DNA of 64,000 nt from Aerophototrophica crusticola (GCA_001939945.1 MOEB01000001.1:637595-701594), one strand, 5' to 3'; positions 34,565 through 44,523 are shown, counted from the stretch's first letter. Numbers and translations: made by a program. The notes: generated by a model from the sequence alone, not told the origin.

Positions 34565-35929
34565 TCAGGAGGACCGCCGCTTCATCCATTCTTCCATCCA
34601 CTTGATGTCGTACTGGCCGTTGATGAAGTCCGGCTCGGCGATGATCTTCATGTGGAGGGGGATGGAGGTGTCCACGCCCTCGATCACGAACTCCTCCAGG
34701 GCGCGGCGCAGGCGCATCAGGCATTCGTTGCGGCTGTTGCCGTGCACGATCAGCTTGGCGATCATGCTGTCATAGTGCGGCGGCACCCGGTAGCCCACAT
34801 AGAGGGCCGAGTCCACCCGCACGCCCAGGCCGCCCGGGGCGTGGTACTGCTTGATCTGGCCGGGGGAGGGCATGAAGCTCTCCGGGTGCTCGGCGTTGAT
34901 CCGGCACTCGATGGAGTGGCCGTTGAAGCGCACGTCCGCCTGGGTGATGCCCAGGGGCGCCCCGGTGGCGACCTTGATCTGCTCCCGCACCAGGTCCACG
35001 CCGGTGATCATCTCCGTGATCGTGTGCTCGATCTGGAGGCGGGTGTTCATCTCGATGAAGTAGAACTGGCCGTTCTCGTACAGGAACTCCATCGTGCCGG
35101 CGCCGCGGTAGCCCAGCAGCTTGGCGGTGCGGGCGGCCAGGCTGCCCACCTTCTCCCGCTCCTCGGCGTTGAGGGCGGGGCTGGGCGCCTCCTCCACCAC
35201 CTTCTGGTGGCGGCGCTGGATGGAGCAGTCACGCTCCCCGAAATGCACCACGTTGCCGTGGTGGTCGCCCAGCAGCTGGATCTCGATGTGGCGCGGGTTG
35301 GCCAGGTACTTCTCGAGGTAGACCTCGTCGTTGCCGAAGGCGGCGCGCGCCTCGCCCCGGGCGAGCTGGTAGGCCTCCCGCAGCTGGTCGCGGTCCCAGG
35401 CCACCTTCATGCCCTTGCCGCCGCCGCCGGCCGCGGCCTTGATCAGGACGGGGTAGCCGATGCTGTCCGCCACGGACGCGGCGACCTCGAAGCTCTCCAC
35501 CGGGCCGTCGGAGCCGGGGACGCAGGGCAGGCCCAGGCCGATCACCGTCTTCTTGGCGGTGACCTTGTCGCCCATGATGCGGATATGCTCCGGCGTCGGG
35601 CCGATCCAGGCGAAGCCGTGCTCGATCACCATCTCGGCGAACTGGGCGTTCTCGGCCATGAAGCCGATGCCGGGATGGATGGCGTCCGCACCCGTGATGG
35701 TGGCGGCCGACAGGATCGCCGGGATGTTCAGGTAGCTTTCCTTCGCGGCCGGCGGGCCGATGCACACGCTCTCATCCGCGAGGCGCACATGCATGGCGTC
35801 GGCGTCGGCGGTGGAGTGCACCGCCACGGTCTTGATGCCCATCTCCCGGCAGGCGCGGTGGATGCGCAGCGCGATCTCACCGCGGTTGGCGATGAGGACC
35901 TTCTCGAACAGCCCGTCCTGCATCGCCAT
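34565..35929 (-). CDS. accC: Acetyl-CoA carboxylase biotin carboxylase subunit
   Basis: Carboxylates the biotin on AccB using ATP and bicarbonate, the first half of malonyl-CoA synthesis. The 454 residues show VLIANRGEIALRIHRACREMGI, the ATP-grasp glycine loop KAAAGGGGKGMK, DCSIQRRHQKVVEEAPSP, and YFIEMNTRLQIEHTITE. The ATG at 35929 overlaps the accB stop (TGATG), implying coupled translation; ATG 35923 is an alternative. It is the last gene of aroQ-accB-accC and is followed by a terminator hairpin. Confidence 0.98.
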   Translation of the reverse strand: MAMQDGLFEKVLIANRGEIALRIHRACREMGIKTVAVHSTADADAMHVRLADESVCIGPPAAKESYLNIPAILSAATITGADAIHPGIGFMAENAQFAEMVIEHGFAWIGPTPEHIRIMGDKVTAKKTVIGLGLPCVPGSDGPVESFEVAASVADSIGYPVLIKAAAGGGGKGMKVAWDRDQLREAYQLARGEARAAFGNDEVYLEKYLANPRHIEIQLLGDHHGNVVHFGERDCSIQRRHQKVVEEAPSPALNAEEREKVGSLAARTAKLLGYRGAGTMEFLYENGQFYFIEMNTRLQIEHTITEMITGVDLVREQIKVATGAPLGITQADVRFNGHSIECRINAEHPESFMPSPGQIKQYHAPGGLGVRVDSALYVGYRVPPHYDSMIAKLIVHGNSRNECLMRLRRALEEFVIEGVDTSIPLHMKIIAEPDFINGQYDIKWMEEWMKRRSS

Positions 35930-36396
35930 CACTCGATGACCAGCAGGGCTTCGCCATACTCGACCGGCTGGGCGTCCTTCACCAGCAGGTCGGTGACGGT
36001 GCCGGAACGCGGGGCCTTGATCGGGTTCATCACCTTCATGGCCTCGATGATCAGGATCGTCTGGCCGGCCTTCACCGTGTCACCCGCCTTCACGAAGGGG
36101 GCGGCGCCGGGCTCCGGCGCCAGGTAGGCGGTGCCGACCATGGGGGACTTCACCGCGCCCGGGTGCTGGGCCGGGTTGCCGGCGGGGGCGGCCGGGGTCG
36201 CGGCGGCAGGCGCCTGGGCCGCCGCGGGCATGGCGGCCGGCATGGGCGCGTAGGCGAGGGTGGGGGCCTGGGGCACGGCGCGGGTCAGGCGGATGCGGCG
36301 CTCACCCTCCGAATACTCCATTTCGGTCAGGCCGCTGTCCTGCAGCAGCTTGGCCATGGTGCGGACGAACTCGGCATCCAGATCGAAGCTCGACAT
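35929..36396 (-). CDS. accB: Acetyl-CoA carboxylase biotin carboxyl carrier protein
   Basis: Carries biotin between AccC and the carboxyltransferase. The 155 residues have an N-terminal helical part (FVRTMAKLLQDSGLTEMEY), an Ala/Pro-rich linker (about 42-80) and the biotinyl domain with the acceptor lysine K121 in IIEAMKVMNPIKAP. Start set at ATG 36396; a GTG at 36435 overlapping the aroQ stop (GTGA) would add 13 residues and is a real alternative. Confidence 0.97.
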   Translation of the reverse strand: MSSFDLDAEFVRTMAKLLQDSGLTEMEYSEGERRIRLTRAVPQAPTLAYAPMPAAMPAAAQAPAAATPAAPAGNPAQHPGAVKSPMVGTAYLAPEPGAAPFVKAGDTVKAGQTILIIEAMKVMNPIKAPRSGTVTDLLVKDAQPVEYGEALLVIE

Positions 36397-36431
36397 GGTC
36401 TTCTCAACCTTCTTCTCAGGCCCGGAATCGC

Positions 36432-36890
36432 TCACGGCTGGGCCTGGGCGTCGATCAGGCGGGACACCGCCTGCAACGCCAGGACGTAGCCATGCGAACC
36501 GAAGCCGCATATGACCCCCTTCGCGATCGTCGACACGTAGGAATGGTGCCGGAACGGCTCACGACGGAAGATGTTGCTCAGATGCACCTCGACGACCGGG
36601 AGGTCGACGGCCGCGAGGGCGTCGAGGATGGCGATGGAGGTATGGGTATAGGCACCGGCGTTCAGGATGATGGCGTCGTGCTCGCCGCGCGCCTCCTGGA
36701 TCCAGGTGACCAGCTCCCCCTCATGGTTCGACTGCCGGAAATCCAGGTCCAGGCCGAGGCGGGAAGCCTCCACCCGGCAGAGGGCCTCCACGTCGTCCAG
36801 CGTTTCCCGCCCATAGACATGGGGCTCCCGCGTGCCGAGCATGTTGAGGTTCGGCCCATTGAGGAGGAGCACGGACGGCTGGATCGCCAC
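36432..36890 (-). CDS. aroQ: Type II 3-dehydroquinate dehydratase
   Basis: Converts 3-dehydroquinate to 3-dehydroshikimate in aromatic amino acid synthesis. The 152-residue protein has [20 protein letters not shown], the [13 protein letters not shown] segment, [13 protein letters not shown] and [21 protein letters not shown], the substrate-binding motifs of the dodecameric type II enzyme. It is first in the aroQ-accB-accC operon, an arrangement seen widely in proteobacteria. Confidence 0.98.
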   Translation of the reverse strand: MAIQPSVLLLNGPNLNMLGTREPHVYGRETLDDVEALCRVEASRLGLDLDFRQSNHEGELVTWIQEARGEHDAIILNAGAYTHTSIAILDALAAVDLPVVEVHLSNIFRREPFRHHSYVSTIAKGVICGFGSHGYVLALQAVSRLIDAQAQP

Positions 36891-37039
36891 GGGATCGGTA
36901 CCCTGGAGGTGTCACGACAGGCGGCGGCTTTATAGCACGCGGCCCCGCGGGGGCAAGGCGCGTGAACGGCAGCCGTCCGCCCCGCAGACGCCGGTGACCT
37001 TCGCGGGACGGGAAGGGGGCCGGCCGCCCCCATCCAGCC

Positions 37040-37828
37040 TCAGCCGCCCCGCTTGGTGCCGGCGGCCTTCGCGTCTTCCCGCGCCGAGGCGAAGACCAGG
37101 GCGAACTGGTCCTTCTCGATGGCGCCGGGGATCAGCGTGTCGCCCACGACGAAGCCCGGGGTGCCACGGATGCCGAGGGCCGAGGCCAGGGCCTTGTTGT
37201 CCTCGATCTCCCTGGTGATGGCGGCATCTTCCATGTCCTTGCGCATCTTCGCCACGTCAACGCCCGCCGTCTTGGCGGCGGCGTCGATGGCGGCGCTGTC
37301 CAGCCGGCCGGCGTTGGACATCAGGGCGCTGTGCATGGCCTCATACTTGCCCTGCTTCGCGGCGGCCAGGGCGGCCTTCGCGGCTTCCTCCGAGGAGGGG
37401 GCGAGGATGGGGAATTCCTTGTAGACGACGCGGACCTTGCCGTCGGCCTTCACCGCCTCCACCCGCTCCGGGTGGGCCTTCTTGCAGTAGCCGCAGTTGT
37501 AGTCGAAGAATTCCACCAGCGTGACGTCGCCCTTGGGGTTGCCGCCCACCGGGCTGGTGGGGCTGGCGACCAGCTTGTCGCGATTCGCCTTCAGCGCGTC
37601 GGCCTGGGCCTGCTCGGTGGCCTGCTTCTCCCGCTTGTCCAGCTCCTGCACCGCCTCCAGGATGATCTCCGGGTGGGCCAGGATGTACTCGCGGACGATC
37701 TGTTCCACGGCAGCCCGGTCCAGGGGCTTGGCGCCTTTGTCCTGGGCGAGGGCCGGGGCGGTGGCCGGCAGGGCCGCCACGGCGGTGAGCAGCAGGGCGC
37801 GGGAAACGGCGCGGCGGAACGGTGTCAT
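37040..37828 (-). CDS. DsbA/Com1-like periplasmic thiol:disulfide protein
   Basis: A 262-residue exported protein: signal peptide (SRALLLTAVAALPATAPALAQ, cleavage near 29), a helical N-terminal domain (VEQIVREYILAHPEIILEAVQELDKR) of the ScsC/Com1-type that often oligomerises, then a thioredoxin fold with the active site CGYC (C112, C115) and the cis-Pro loop GIRGTPGFVV. Likely a disulfide isomerase or oxidase. Start MTPFRRAV at 37828; an ATG 12 nt upstream is possible. It lies 149 bp upstream of aroQ on the same strand. Confidence 0.92.
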   Translation of the reverse strand: MTPFRRAVSRALLLTAVAALPATAPALAQDKGAKPLDRAAVEQIVREYILAHPEIILEAVQELDKREKQATEQAQADALKANRDKLVASPTSPVGGNPKGDVTLVEFFDYNCGYCKKAHPERVEAVKADGKVRVVYKEFPILAPSSEEAAKAALAAAKQGKYEAMHSALMSNAGRLDSAAIDAAAKTAGVDVAKMRKDMEDAAITREIEDNKALASALGIRGTPGFVVGDTLIPGAIEKDQFALVFASAREDAKAAGTKRGG

Positions 37829-38200
37829 GGGCAGGTCCATCGGAATCGGGCGTGTCAGGGCCGTGGAACGGGCGGCGCAGCTTGCGCATGCGCCGTGTGG
37901 GGTGCAACCGGAAAGCGGGGCCGCGGGTTGCCTGGTGCCCTCCGGACCCTGCGAAACGGACCGCTGCCCGGGGTGGCACATGGTGCTTGCCTAGCCAACC
38001 GTGGTATGCCGAGATATGCGAGCCTATGCGGCCACGGCCTACGCTGGTAGTCTGGCTTTCCAACTTGGGCCGGCGTTGCGGCGGAAGTGTGACGGAAGGA
38101 CCCCCACCCTTGGACGGTTACCTGGTTCGTTCCTGCCCGGTGGGGCGCAAGGTCGGGGTGCCCGGGGCGCCGGCCCACAACATGGCGGCTGGGGGGCTCG
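37829..38200. other. 372-bp intergenic region between divergent genes
   Basis: Should contain the promoters of the DsbA-like gene (minus) and the response regulator (plus). I see no convincing -10/-35 pair, terminator or repeat; only a weak CCGTGG/CCACGG pair around 38000-38035. Confidence 0.5.
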
Positions 38201-39763
38201 ATGACCGCCGGTGACGATTTCCTGTTCCAGGACGAGCCGGTGGAGGCCCCGCCGGCGCCGGCTGCCGTGGCCAAGCCCTGGCTGATCCTGATCGTGGACG
38301 ACGACCCCGAAGTCCACGCCATGACCCGGCTGGTCATGAAGAAATTCGCCTACAACGGCCGGCCGGTGCAGTTCCTGTCCGCCTATTCGGCGGAAGAGGC
38401 ATTGCAGATCCTGCGCAACGACCCCGGCATCGCCATGATCCTGCTGGACGTGGTGATGGAGACGGACGATGCCGGCTTGCGCCTGGTGCCCCGCATCCGG
38501 GAGGAGCTGGGCAATGACGCCGTGCGTATCATCCTGCGGACCGGCCAGCCCGGCCAGGCGCCGGAGGATGCGGTCATCCACGGCTACGACATCAACGACT
38601 ACAAGGCCAAGACGGAGCTGACGGCCCAGAAGCTGGGGACCGCCACCGTGGCCGCCCTGCGGTCATACGAGCACATCACCGCCCTGCAACGGTCCCGCCA
38701 GGGGATGGAGCGCATCATCGGCGCCTCCACCCAGATCTTCACCCTGCGCACCGTGGACCGCTTCGCCGAGGCGGTGGTGCGGGAGCTGTCGCGGGTGCTG
38801 GACCTGCCGGAGGACGGGCTGATCTGCGTGCCCCGCGGCCTCGCCAAGTCCGACGCGCAGATCCTGGCGGGCAGCGGTCGCCATGCCGGCAGTGCCGGGA
38901 TGCCGCTGGTGGCCACCACCGACCCGGAGCTGGCGGATGCCGTCCTGACGGTGCTGCGGGAGCGGCGGCACGATTACGGCGATGACCGCGTGATCCTGTG
39001 GCTGCGCACGGCGGACGGGCGCGATGCCGCCGCCTGCCTGCACAGCGGCCGGCCGCTTGACGAGCTCGAGCGGCGGCTGGCCGAGGTGCTGGTGGCCAAG
39101 ATCTCCGTCGGGTTCGACAACCTGCACCTCTACGACCAGCTCAAGAAGGCCCACAAGGCCACGGTGATCGCCCTGGCGGGGTTGGCCGAGTACAAGGACC
39201 CGGACGGGGGCGGGGACCACGTGCTGCGGCTGTCCCGGCTGGTGACGGAGATCGCCTTCATCCTGCGCACGGACCCGGACTATGCCGCGCAGGTCGACGA
39301 CGAGTTCCTGGACCTGATCACCATGGGGTCCATGCTGTACGACATCGGCATGGTGGGTGTGCCCGACCGGGTCACCATGAAACAGGGGGCGCTGGACGGG
39401 GACGAGCGCGCCCTGATGCAGCAGCACTGCGAACGGGGTGCCGCCATCCTGGAGAAGGCGTCGCGGATGGTGGAGGGCAGCAACTACCTGTCCTTCGGCG
39501 CCGCCATCGCCCGCACCCACCAGGAGCGCTGGGACGGTACCGGCTATCCCAAGGGCCTGGCCGGCACGGACATCCCCCTGGCCGCCCGCATCGTCGCCGT
39601 GGCCGACGTGTTCGACGCCCTGACCCACCGGCGGAGCTGGCGGGACGCCGTGCCGGTGGCGGAGGCGCTGAAGACCATCGAGCAAGGGGCCGGGAGCCAG
39701 TTCGACCCGGCGGTGGTCAGGGCCTTCTTCCGGGTCATGCAGGGCCGCGGGCGCGTGCGCTGA
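38201..39763 (+). CDS. Response regulator with DUF3369 and degenerate HD-GYP domain
   Basis: A 520-residue protein. The receiver (about 27-150) has the acidic pocket IVDDDPE and phospho-acceptor LLDVVM; a DUF3369 domain follows (about 155-320), then an HD-GYP-like domain (about 325-510). The GYP part is present (RWDGTGYPKG) and ADVFDALTHRRSW is intact, but the hallmark HDIGK is YDIGM (Y380, M384) and HHE is HQE (Q441). Metal ligands for c-di-GMP hydrolysis are therefore missing, so it may bind rather than degrade c-di-GMP. GGGGGG lies before the ATG. No cognate histidine kinase is adjacent. Confidence 0.93.
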   Translation: MTAGDDFLFQDEPVEAPPAPAAVAKPWLILIVDDDPEVHAMTRLVMKKFAYNGRPVQFLSAYSAEEALQILRNDPGIAMILLDVVMETDDAGLRLVPRIREELGNDAVRIILRTGQPGQAPEDAVIHGYDINDYKAKTELTAQKLGTATVAALRSYEHITALQRSRQGMERIIGASTQIFTLRTVDRFAEAVVRELSRVLDLPEDGLICVPRGLAKSDAQILAGSGRHAGSAGMPLVATTDPELADAVLTVLRERRHDYGDDRVILWLRTADGRDAAACLHSGRPLDELERRLAEVLVAKISVGFDNLHLYDQLKKAHKATVIALAGLAEYKDPDGGGDHVLRLSRLVTEIAFILRTDPDYAAQVDDEFLDLITMGSMLYDIGMVGVPDRVTMKQGALDGDERALMQQHCERGAAILEKASRMVEGSNYLSFGAAIARTHQERWDGTGYPKGLAGTDIPLAARIVAVADVFDALTHRRSWRDAVPVAEALKTIEQGAGSQFDPAVVRAFFRVMQGRGRVR

Positions 39764-39812
39764 ACCTTTCCCCTGGCCCCGCTGCGTGCGTCAGCGCAGG
39801 CCCTGGCGGGCC

Positions 39813-41174
39813 TCAGTTCATGTCCACGCGGCTTTCGACCATGACCCGGATGTCCTGGGCGCGCAGCCATTCCGGGCTGCCGGCGGGCAGCATCTGTTCC
39901 GCCCGGTCGGCGTGGAACTTGGCGGCGCGGACGTCGCCGCGGGCCAGGGCTTCCTCCGCGCGGGCGTAGGCGAGCTGGGGCTGCATGTCGGACCGGCTGT
40001 AGGCGCTGGCAAGCAGGCGCCAGACCAGGGCGGAGCGCCGCTCCAGCCGGGCGGATTCCTGCAGGTTGACCATCGCCTCCTTCACCAGCCGGTCATCGCC
40101 CACCTCCAGCAGCGCATGGCCGAGGGAGGAGCGGATCAGCCCTTCCTCCGGCGCCAGCTTCACGGCTTGCCGGTACGGCACCACGGCCTCTGCCGGGCGG
40201 CCGTTCTCCAGCAGGATCTGGCCCTTCAGCTCATGGAAGTAGGGATTGTCCTTTTCCTCGGAGATGAGCTGGTCCACCAGCTTCAGGGCAGGGGTGACGC
40301 TGCCCTTCTGGTACAGGGCGATGGCGCGGGCATAGCGGGCGGAGACGCTGGTGTCGCCCTCCGGGTAACGGCGCAAGGCGATGTCGGGGCGCATGAAGCC
40401 AACCAGCTTGGCCACCATGCGCCGGTGCATCTCATAGAACTCGTCGGGGAAGCGCTTGCCGTTGTTCTGCGACCGGGTCTCCACGAAGTTGCGGATGGCC
40501 TCGATGCGGTTCCGGGTCAGGGGGTGGGTGCGCACATACTCCACCTGCCGGTTCTCCGGCAGCAGCTCCTGGCTGCCCAGCTTGCGCATCATCTCCAGCA
40601 TGCCCTGGGACGACCAGCCGATGCGCTCCAGCGTGCCCATGGCGAACTCGTCGGCCGAGCCCTCCTGCGCGCGGGTGAAGGAGAAGAAGCTGCGCATGGC
40701 GATGTCCTGGCCGCCGCCCATCACGCCGGCGCCCACGTCGCCCCGGCCAGCACCAATTGCGGCGGCGAGGCCCAGCAGGGTGAACAGCGTGGCGATGGTG
40801 GAGGCGTTGGCCATGGCGTCGGAGGACCGCGCCAGGTGCCCGCCGGCGATGTGCCCGATCTCGTGCGCCGTCACGCCGATCAACTGGCCAAGGTCCGTGT
40901 CGGACAGCAGGCCGGTGTGGAAGAAGATGTTCTGGCCCCCGGCCACGAAGGCGTTCAGGCTGTCGTCGTTGATCAGCGCGATGGTCACCGCGTCGGGGAC
41001 AATTCCGGCCGATTGCAGGATCGGGCTGGCGAAGACCTTCAGGGTGTGCTCGATTTCCGCGTCACGGATGAAGCTGAGCTGCCGGCCCTGGGCCAGCACC
41101 GGCTCCACCGCCAGAGTGGTGGACATGGCCAGCGCCACGCCCGCGATGGCCAGTCGTTTCAGGGTCGAGAACAT
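39813..41174 (-). CDS. M48-family metallopeptidase with TPR region (BepA-like)
   Basis: A 453-residue periplasmic zinc peptidase. Signal peptide (LAIAGVALAMSTTLAVEPVLAQ), then the M48 domain with zinc motif HEIGH (104-108) and the downstream glutamate in EGSADEFAM, then tetratricopeptide-like helices (ALKLVDQLISEEKDNPYFHELKG, AVVPYRQAVKLAPEEG). BepA-type proteins degrade or assist misassembled outer-membrane proteins such as LptD. Start MFSTLKR at 41174 has GGAAGG upstream. In relatives it neighbours the DsbA-like gene; here the response regulator lies between them. Confidence 0.94.
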   Translation of the reverse strand: MFSTLKRLAIAGVALAMSTTLAVEPVLAQGRQLSFIRDAEIEHTLKVFASPILQSAGIVPDAVTIALINDDSLNAFVAGGQNIFFHTGLLSDTDLGQLIGVTAHEIGHIAGGHLARSSDAMANASTIATLFTLLGLAAAIGAGRGDVGAGVMGGGQDIAMRSFFSFTRAQEGSADEFAMGTLERIGWSSQGMLEMMRKLGSQELLPENRQVEYVRTHPLTRNRIEAIRNFVETRSQNNGKRFPDEFYEMHRRMVAKLVGFMRPDIALRRYPEGDTSVSARYARAIALYQKGSVTPALKLVDQLISEEKDNPYFHELKGQILLENGRPAEAVVPYRQAVKLAPEEGLIRSSLGHALLEVGDDRLVKEAMVNLQESARLERRSALVWRLLASAYSRSDMQPQLAYARAEEALARGDVRAAKFHADRAEQMLPAGSPEWLRAQDIRVMVESRVDMN

Positions 41175-41265
41175 GGGACCTTCCTTCACCGCCGCCCCCC
41201 CGCCGGGAAATCAGCATGAAAAATCTGGCGAGGGAAGGGCGGAATTACCATCCGGCCTTTCGGGC

Positions 41266-42423
41266 GTGCCGGGCCAGGGCTGTTGGGAGCCCGCCTCACG
41301 GGGGCGGGTGGCACCCTTCATCGTCATGGAGGTGATGCGCGCCGCCAACGCCCGGGCCGCGGCGGGCGGCGACGTGCTGCACCTGGAGATCGGCCAACCC
41401 AGCACCTCGGCGCCCAAGGCGGTGGTGGAGGCGGCGGAGAAGGCCCTGCGGTCCGACCGTTTGGGCTATACGGACGCGTTGGGCCTGCCGGCCCTGCGGG
41501 AAGCCATCAGCCGCTGGTATCGTGACCGGCACGGCGTGAGCGTCCCGGCCGAGCGGGTGGCGGTGACGACAGGCTCATCCGCCGGGTTCCTGCTGGGCTT
41601 CCTGGCGGCGTTCGAGCCGGGGGACCGGGTGGCGCTGGCAGCACCCGGCTATCCCGCCTACCGCAACATCCTGCGCGCCCTTGACCTGGAGCCGGTGGAG
41701 GTGCCCTGCGGGCCGGAGACGCGGTTCCAGCCCACCCCGGCCCTGCTGGAAGCGCTGGACAGGCCCGTGCGCGGCCTGATCGTCGCCAGCCCCAGCAACC
41801 CCGCCGGCAGCATGCTGTCCCCGGCGGAGCTGGCATCCCTCGCCCGCTGGTGTGAGGCGAACGGCGTGCGGCTGGTGTCGGATGAGATCTACCACGGCAT
41901 CACCTTTGGCAGCGTGGCCGCGTCCACAGCGCTGGAGACCAGCCAGCGGGCGCTGGTGGTGAACAGCTTCAGCAAGTATTTCAGCATGACCGGCTGGCGC
42001 CTGGGCTGGCTGGTGGTGCCGCCGGAGTTGCAGCGGGCGCTGGAGTGCCTGTCGCAGAACCTCTACATCTCCCCGCCCAGCATCAGCCAACATGCCGCCG
42101 TGGCCGCCTTCGACGCGGTGGAGGAGCTGGAGGGCCACGTGGCCCGATACCGCCGCAGCCGCGACCTGCTGCTGGAAGAGCTGCCCAAGGCCGGGTTCGG
42201 CAAGCTGGCCCCGGCGGACGGGGCCTTCTATGTCTATGCCGACGTCTCCGACCTGACCGACGACAGCGAGGCGTTCTGCCGCCATATCCTGGAGCGGACC
42301 GGTGTGGCCATCACCCCGGGCGTGGATTTCGACACCGCCCGGGGGCACCGCTTCCTTCGCCTGAGCTTCGCCGGGAGTGAGGCGGAGATCGCGGAGGCGG
42401 CGAGGCGGCTACGGACCCTTTAG
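41266..42423 (+). CDS. Class I/II PLP-dependent aminotransferase
   Basis: A 385-residue aminotransferase of fold type I. It shows the N-terminal SRGRVAPFIVMEVMRAANA, LHLEIGQPSTSAPKAV, VTTGSSAGFLLGF, SPSNPAGSML, VSDEIYHGITF and the PLP lysine region NSFSKYFSMTGWRLGW. The substrate is not readable; aspartate-type is most likely by similarity. The GTG at 41266 gives the usual N-terminus; GTG 41308 is shorter. It is divergent from the M48 gene and convergent with recG (18 bp between stops). Confidence 0.92.
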   Translation: MPGQGCWEPASRGRVAPFIVMEVMRAANARAAAGGDVLHLEIGQPSTSAPKAVVEAAEKALRSDRLGYTDALGLPALREAISRWYRDRHGVSVPAERVAVTTGSSAGFLLGFLAAFEPGDRVALAAPGYPAYRNILRALDLEPVEVPCGPETRFQPTPALLEALDRPVRGLIVASPSNPAGSMLSPAELASLARWCEANGVRLVSDEIYHGITFGSVAASTALETSQRALVVNSFSKYFSMTGWRLGWLVVPPELQRALECLSQNLYISPPSISQHAAVAAFDAVEELEGHVARYRRSRDLLLEELPKAGFGKLAPADGAFYVYADVSDLTDDSEAFCRHILERTGVAITPGVDFDTARGHRFLRLSFAGSEAEIAEAARRLRTL

Positions 42424-42441
42424 GGCGGGCGACCCGCGCCC

Positions 42442-44523
42442 TCAGCCCGACCGCAGGTACTTCACCGCCGCGTCCCGCTCAAACAGGTACAGCAGCACCC
42501 GCAGGTTCTGGCCCCGCTCACTGTTCAGCTCCGGGTCCCGCTCGATCACCAGGCGCGCGTCGTCGCGGGCGGTGGCCAGCAGGTCGCCATGTTCGGCAAG
42601 GTCGGCCAACCTGAACTCCGGCAGGCCGCTCTGCCTTGTGCCCAGCACCTCGCCGGCGCCGCGGAGTTGCAGGTCCTTCTCGGCGATGACGAAGCCATCC
42701 TCCGTGTCCTTCATGACCTGGAGGCGTTCCCGCGCCGTTTCCCCCAGCGGCTGGTACCAGAGTAGCAGGCAGGTGCTGGCCCCGCTGCCGCGGCCCACCC
42801 GGCCGCGGAGCTGGTGGAGCTGGGCGAGGCCGAAGCGCTCGGCATGCTCGATCACCATGATGGTGGCCTCGGGCACGTTCACGCCCACCTCGATCACCGT
42901 GGTGGCCACCAGCACGTCCAGCTCGCCGGCGGCGAAGCGGGCCATGACGGCGTCCTTTTCCGGGCCCTTCATCTTGCCGTGGATCAGGCCCACCCGCTCC
43001 CCCAGCCGCTCCCGCAGGGTGGCGTGGCGCAGGGTGGCGGCGGCGAGGTCCACCTGTTCCGACTCCTCCACCAGGGGGCAGACCCAATAGACCCGCTGGC
43101 CGTTCCGGATGGCCCTGGGCAGGCCCTCCACCACCTCCTCAAGCCGGTCGGCGGACATGACCACGGTCTTCACCGGCTGGCGGCCCGGCGGCTTTTCCGT
43201 CAGGCGGGACACGTCCATGTCGCCATAGGCCGTCAGGGTGAGGGTGCGGGGGATGGGGGTGGCGGTCATGACCAGCGTGTCCACCCCGCGGCCCTTGCCG
43301 GCCAGTTGCAGGCGCTGGTGGACGCCGAACTTGTGCTGCTCGTCGATCACCGCCAGGGCCAGGTCACGGAAGGCCACCTCCTCCTGGAACAGGGCGTGGG
43401 TGCCCACCAGGATGTCGATCTCCCCTGATATCAGCCGGTCCAGCACCGCTTGGCGCGCCTTGCCCTTGTCCCGGCCGGTCAGCACGGCCAGGGTGACGCC
43501 CGCGGCCTCGCACAGGGGGGAAAGGCTTTCCGCATGCTGGCGGGCCAGAATCTCGGTCGGCGCCATCAGGGCGGCCTGGGCCCCGGTCTCCACCGCGTTC
43601 AGCATGGCCATCAAGGCGACCACGGTCTTGCCGCTGCCCACGTCACCCTGGAGCAGCCGCAGCATGCGCTCGGGGGCGGCCATGTCCTGGTAGATTTCCT
43701 CCAGCGACCTGGCCTGGGCGCCGGTGAGGGTATAGGGCAGGGCGGCGGCCACCGCGGCCCGCAGCCGGCCGTCGCCCCTGATCTCCCGCCCCGCCAGCCG
43801 GCGCTGGTGCCAGCGCACCAGGGCGAGGGCGAGCTGGTTGGCCAGAAGCTCGTCATAGGCCAGCCGCTGCCGGTGCGGCGCGTCCAGTTGCACGTCGTCG
43901 GCCGATTCCGGGTGGTGCAGCCGGGTGACGGCGGTGTGCCAGTCCGGCCAGCCTGCCCGCTTGATCCAGGCGGCGTCCTGCCATTCCTCCAGCTTCGGCG
44001 CCTTCTGCAGGGCGGCCTGGATGGCGGTACGCAGCGGCTTTGGGTTCAGCCCGCCGGTCAGGGGATAGACCGGTTCCGTGGCGCTGGTGGGGGCCGTCTC
44101 CTCCGCCGGGCCGTAATAGTCGGGATGGACGATCTGGAGCTGGCCGTTGAACCGCTCCGCCTTGCCGCTGACGGTGATCTTCTGGCCGACGGGCAGCTTC
44201 TTCTCCAGCCAGTCGCCCTTGATGTGGAAGAACACCATCTCCATCAGGCCGGTATGGTCCGTGCAGCGGATACGGTAGGGGCGGCCGGGTTGCAGGGCGG
44301 GGGCATGGCCGTCCACCCGCACGGTCAGGGTCACCACCCGGCCCTCCGGCGCCTCGGCGATGCTGCCGACGGCCAGGCGGTCGATGACACCGCTGGGCTT
44401 GTGCCACAGCAGGTCCACCACATGCGGGCCGGCCAGCCGCTCAGCCAGCTTGCCAAGCTTCGGGCCCAGCCCGGGCAGGCTGGTGATGGGGGCGAACAGG
44501 GGGAACAGGATGGCGGGGCGCAA
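42442..44523 (-). CDS. recG: ATP-dependent DNA helicase RecG
   Basis: Remodels stalled replication forks and branch-migrates recombination intermediates. The 693 residues contain the wedge/OB domain (ITSLPGLGPKLGKLAERLAG start; VSGKAERFNGQLQIVHPDY), Walker A GDVGSGKT (about 292-299), the DExH box VIDEQHKFG (usually DEQHRFG), TATPIPRTL, and motif VI QLHQLRGRVGRG. Full length. It is divergent from sdhE; the shared upstream region carries a good promoter for sdhE. Confidence 0.98.
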   Translation of the reverse strand: MRPAILFPLFAPITSLPGLGPKLGKLAERLAGPHVVDLLWHKPSGVIDRLAVGSIAEAPEGRVVTLTVRVDGHAPALQPGRPYRIRCTDHTGLMEMVFFHIKGDWLEKKLPVGQKITVSGKAERFNGQLQIVHPDYYGPAEETAPTSATEPVYPLTGGLNPKPLRTAIQAALQKAPKLEEWQDAAWIKRAGWPDWHTAVTRLHHPESADDVQLDAPHRQRLAYDELLANQLALALVRWHQRRLAGREIRGDGRLRAAVAAALPYTLTGAQARSLEEIYQDMAAPERMLRLLQGDVGSGKTVVALMAMLNAVETGAQAALMAPTEILARQHAESLSPLCEAAGVTLAVLTGRDKGKARQAVLDRLISGEIDILVGTHALFQEEVAFRDLALAVIDEQHKFGVHQRLQLAGKGRGVDTLVMTATPIPRTLTLTAYGDMDVSRLTEKPPGRQPVKTVVMSADRLEEVVEGLPRAIRNGQRVYWVCPLVEESEQVDLAAATLRHATLRERLGERVGLIHGKMKGPEKDAVMARFAAGELDVLVATTVIEVGVNVPEATIMVIEHAERFGLAQLHQLRGRVGRGSGASTCLLLWYQPLGETARERLQVMKDTEDGFVIAEKDLQLRGAGEVLGTRQSGLPEFRLADLAEHGDLLATARDDARLVIERDPELNSERGQNLRVLLYLFERDAAVKYLRSG

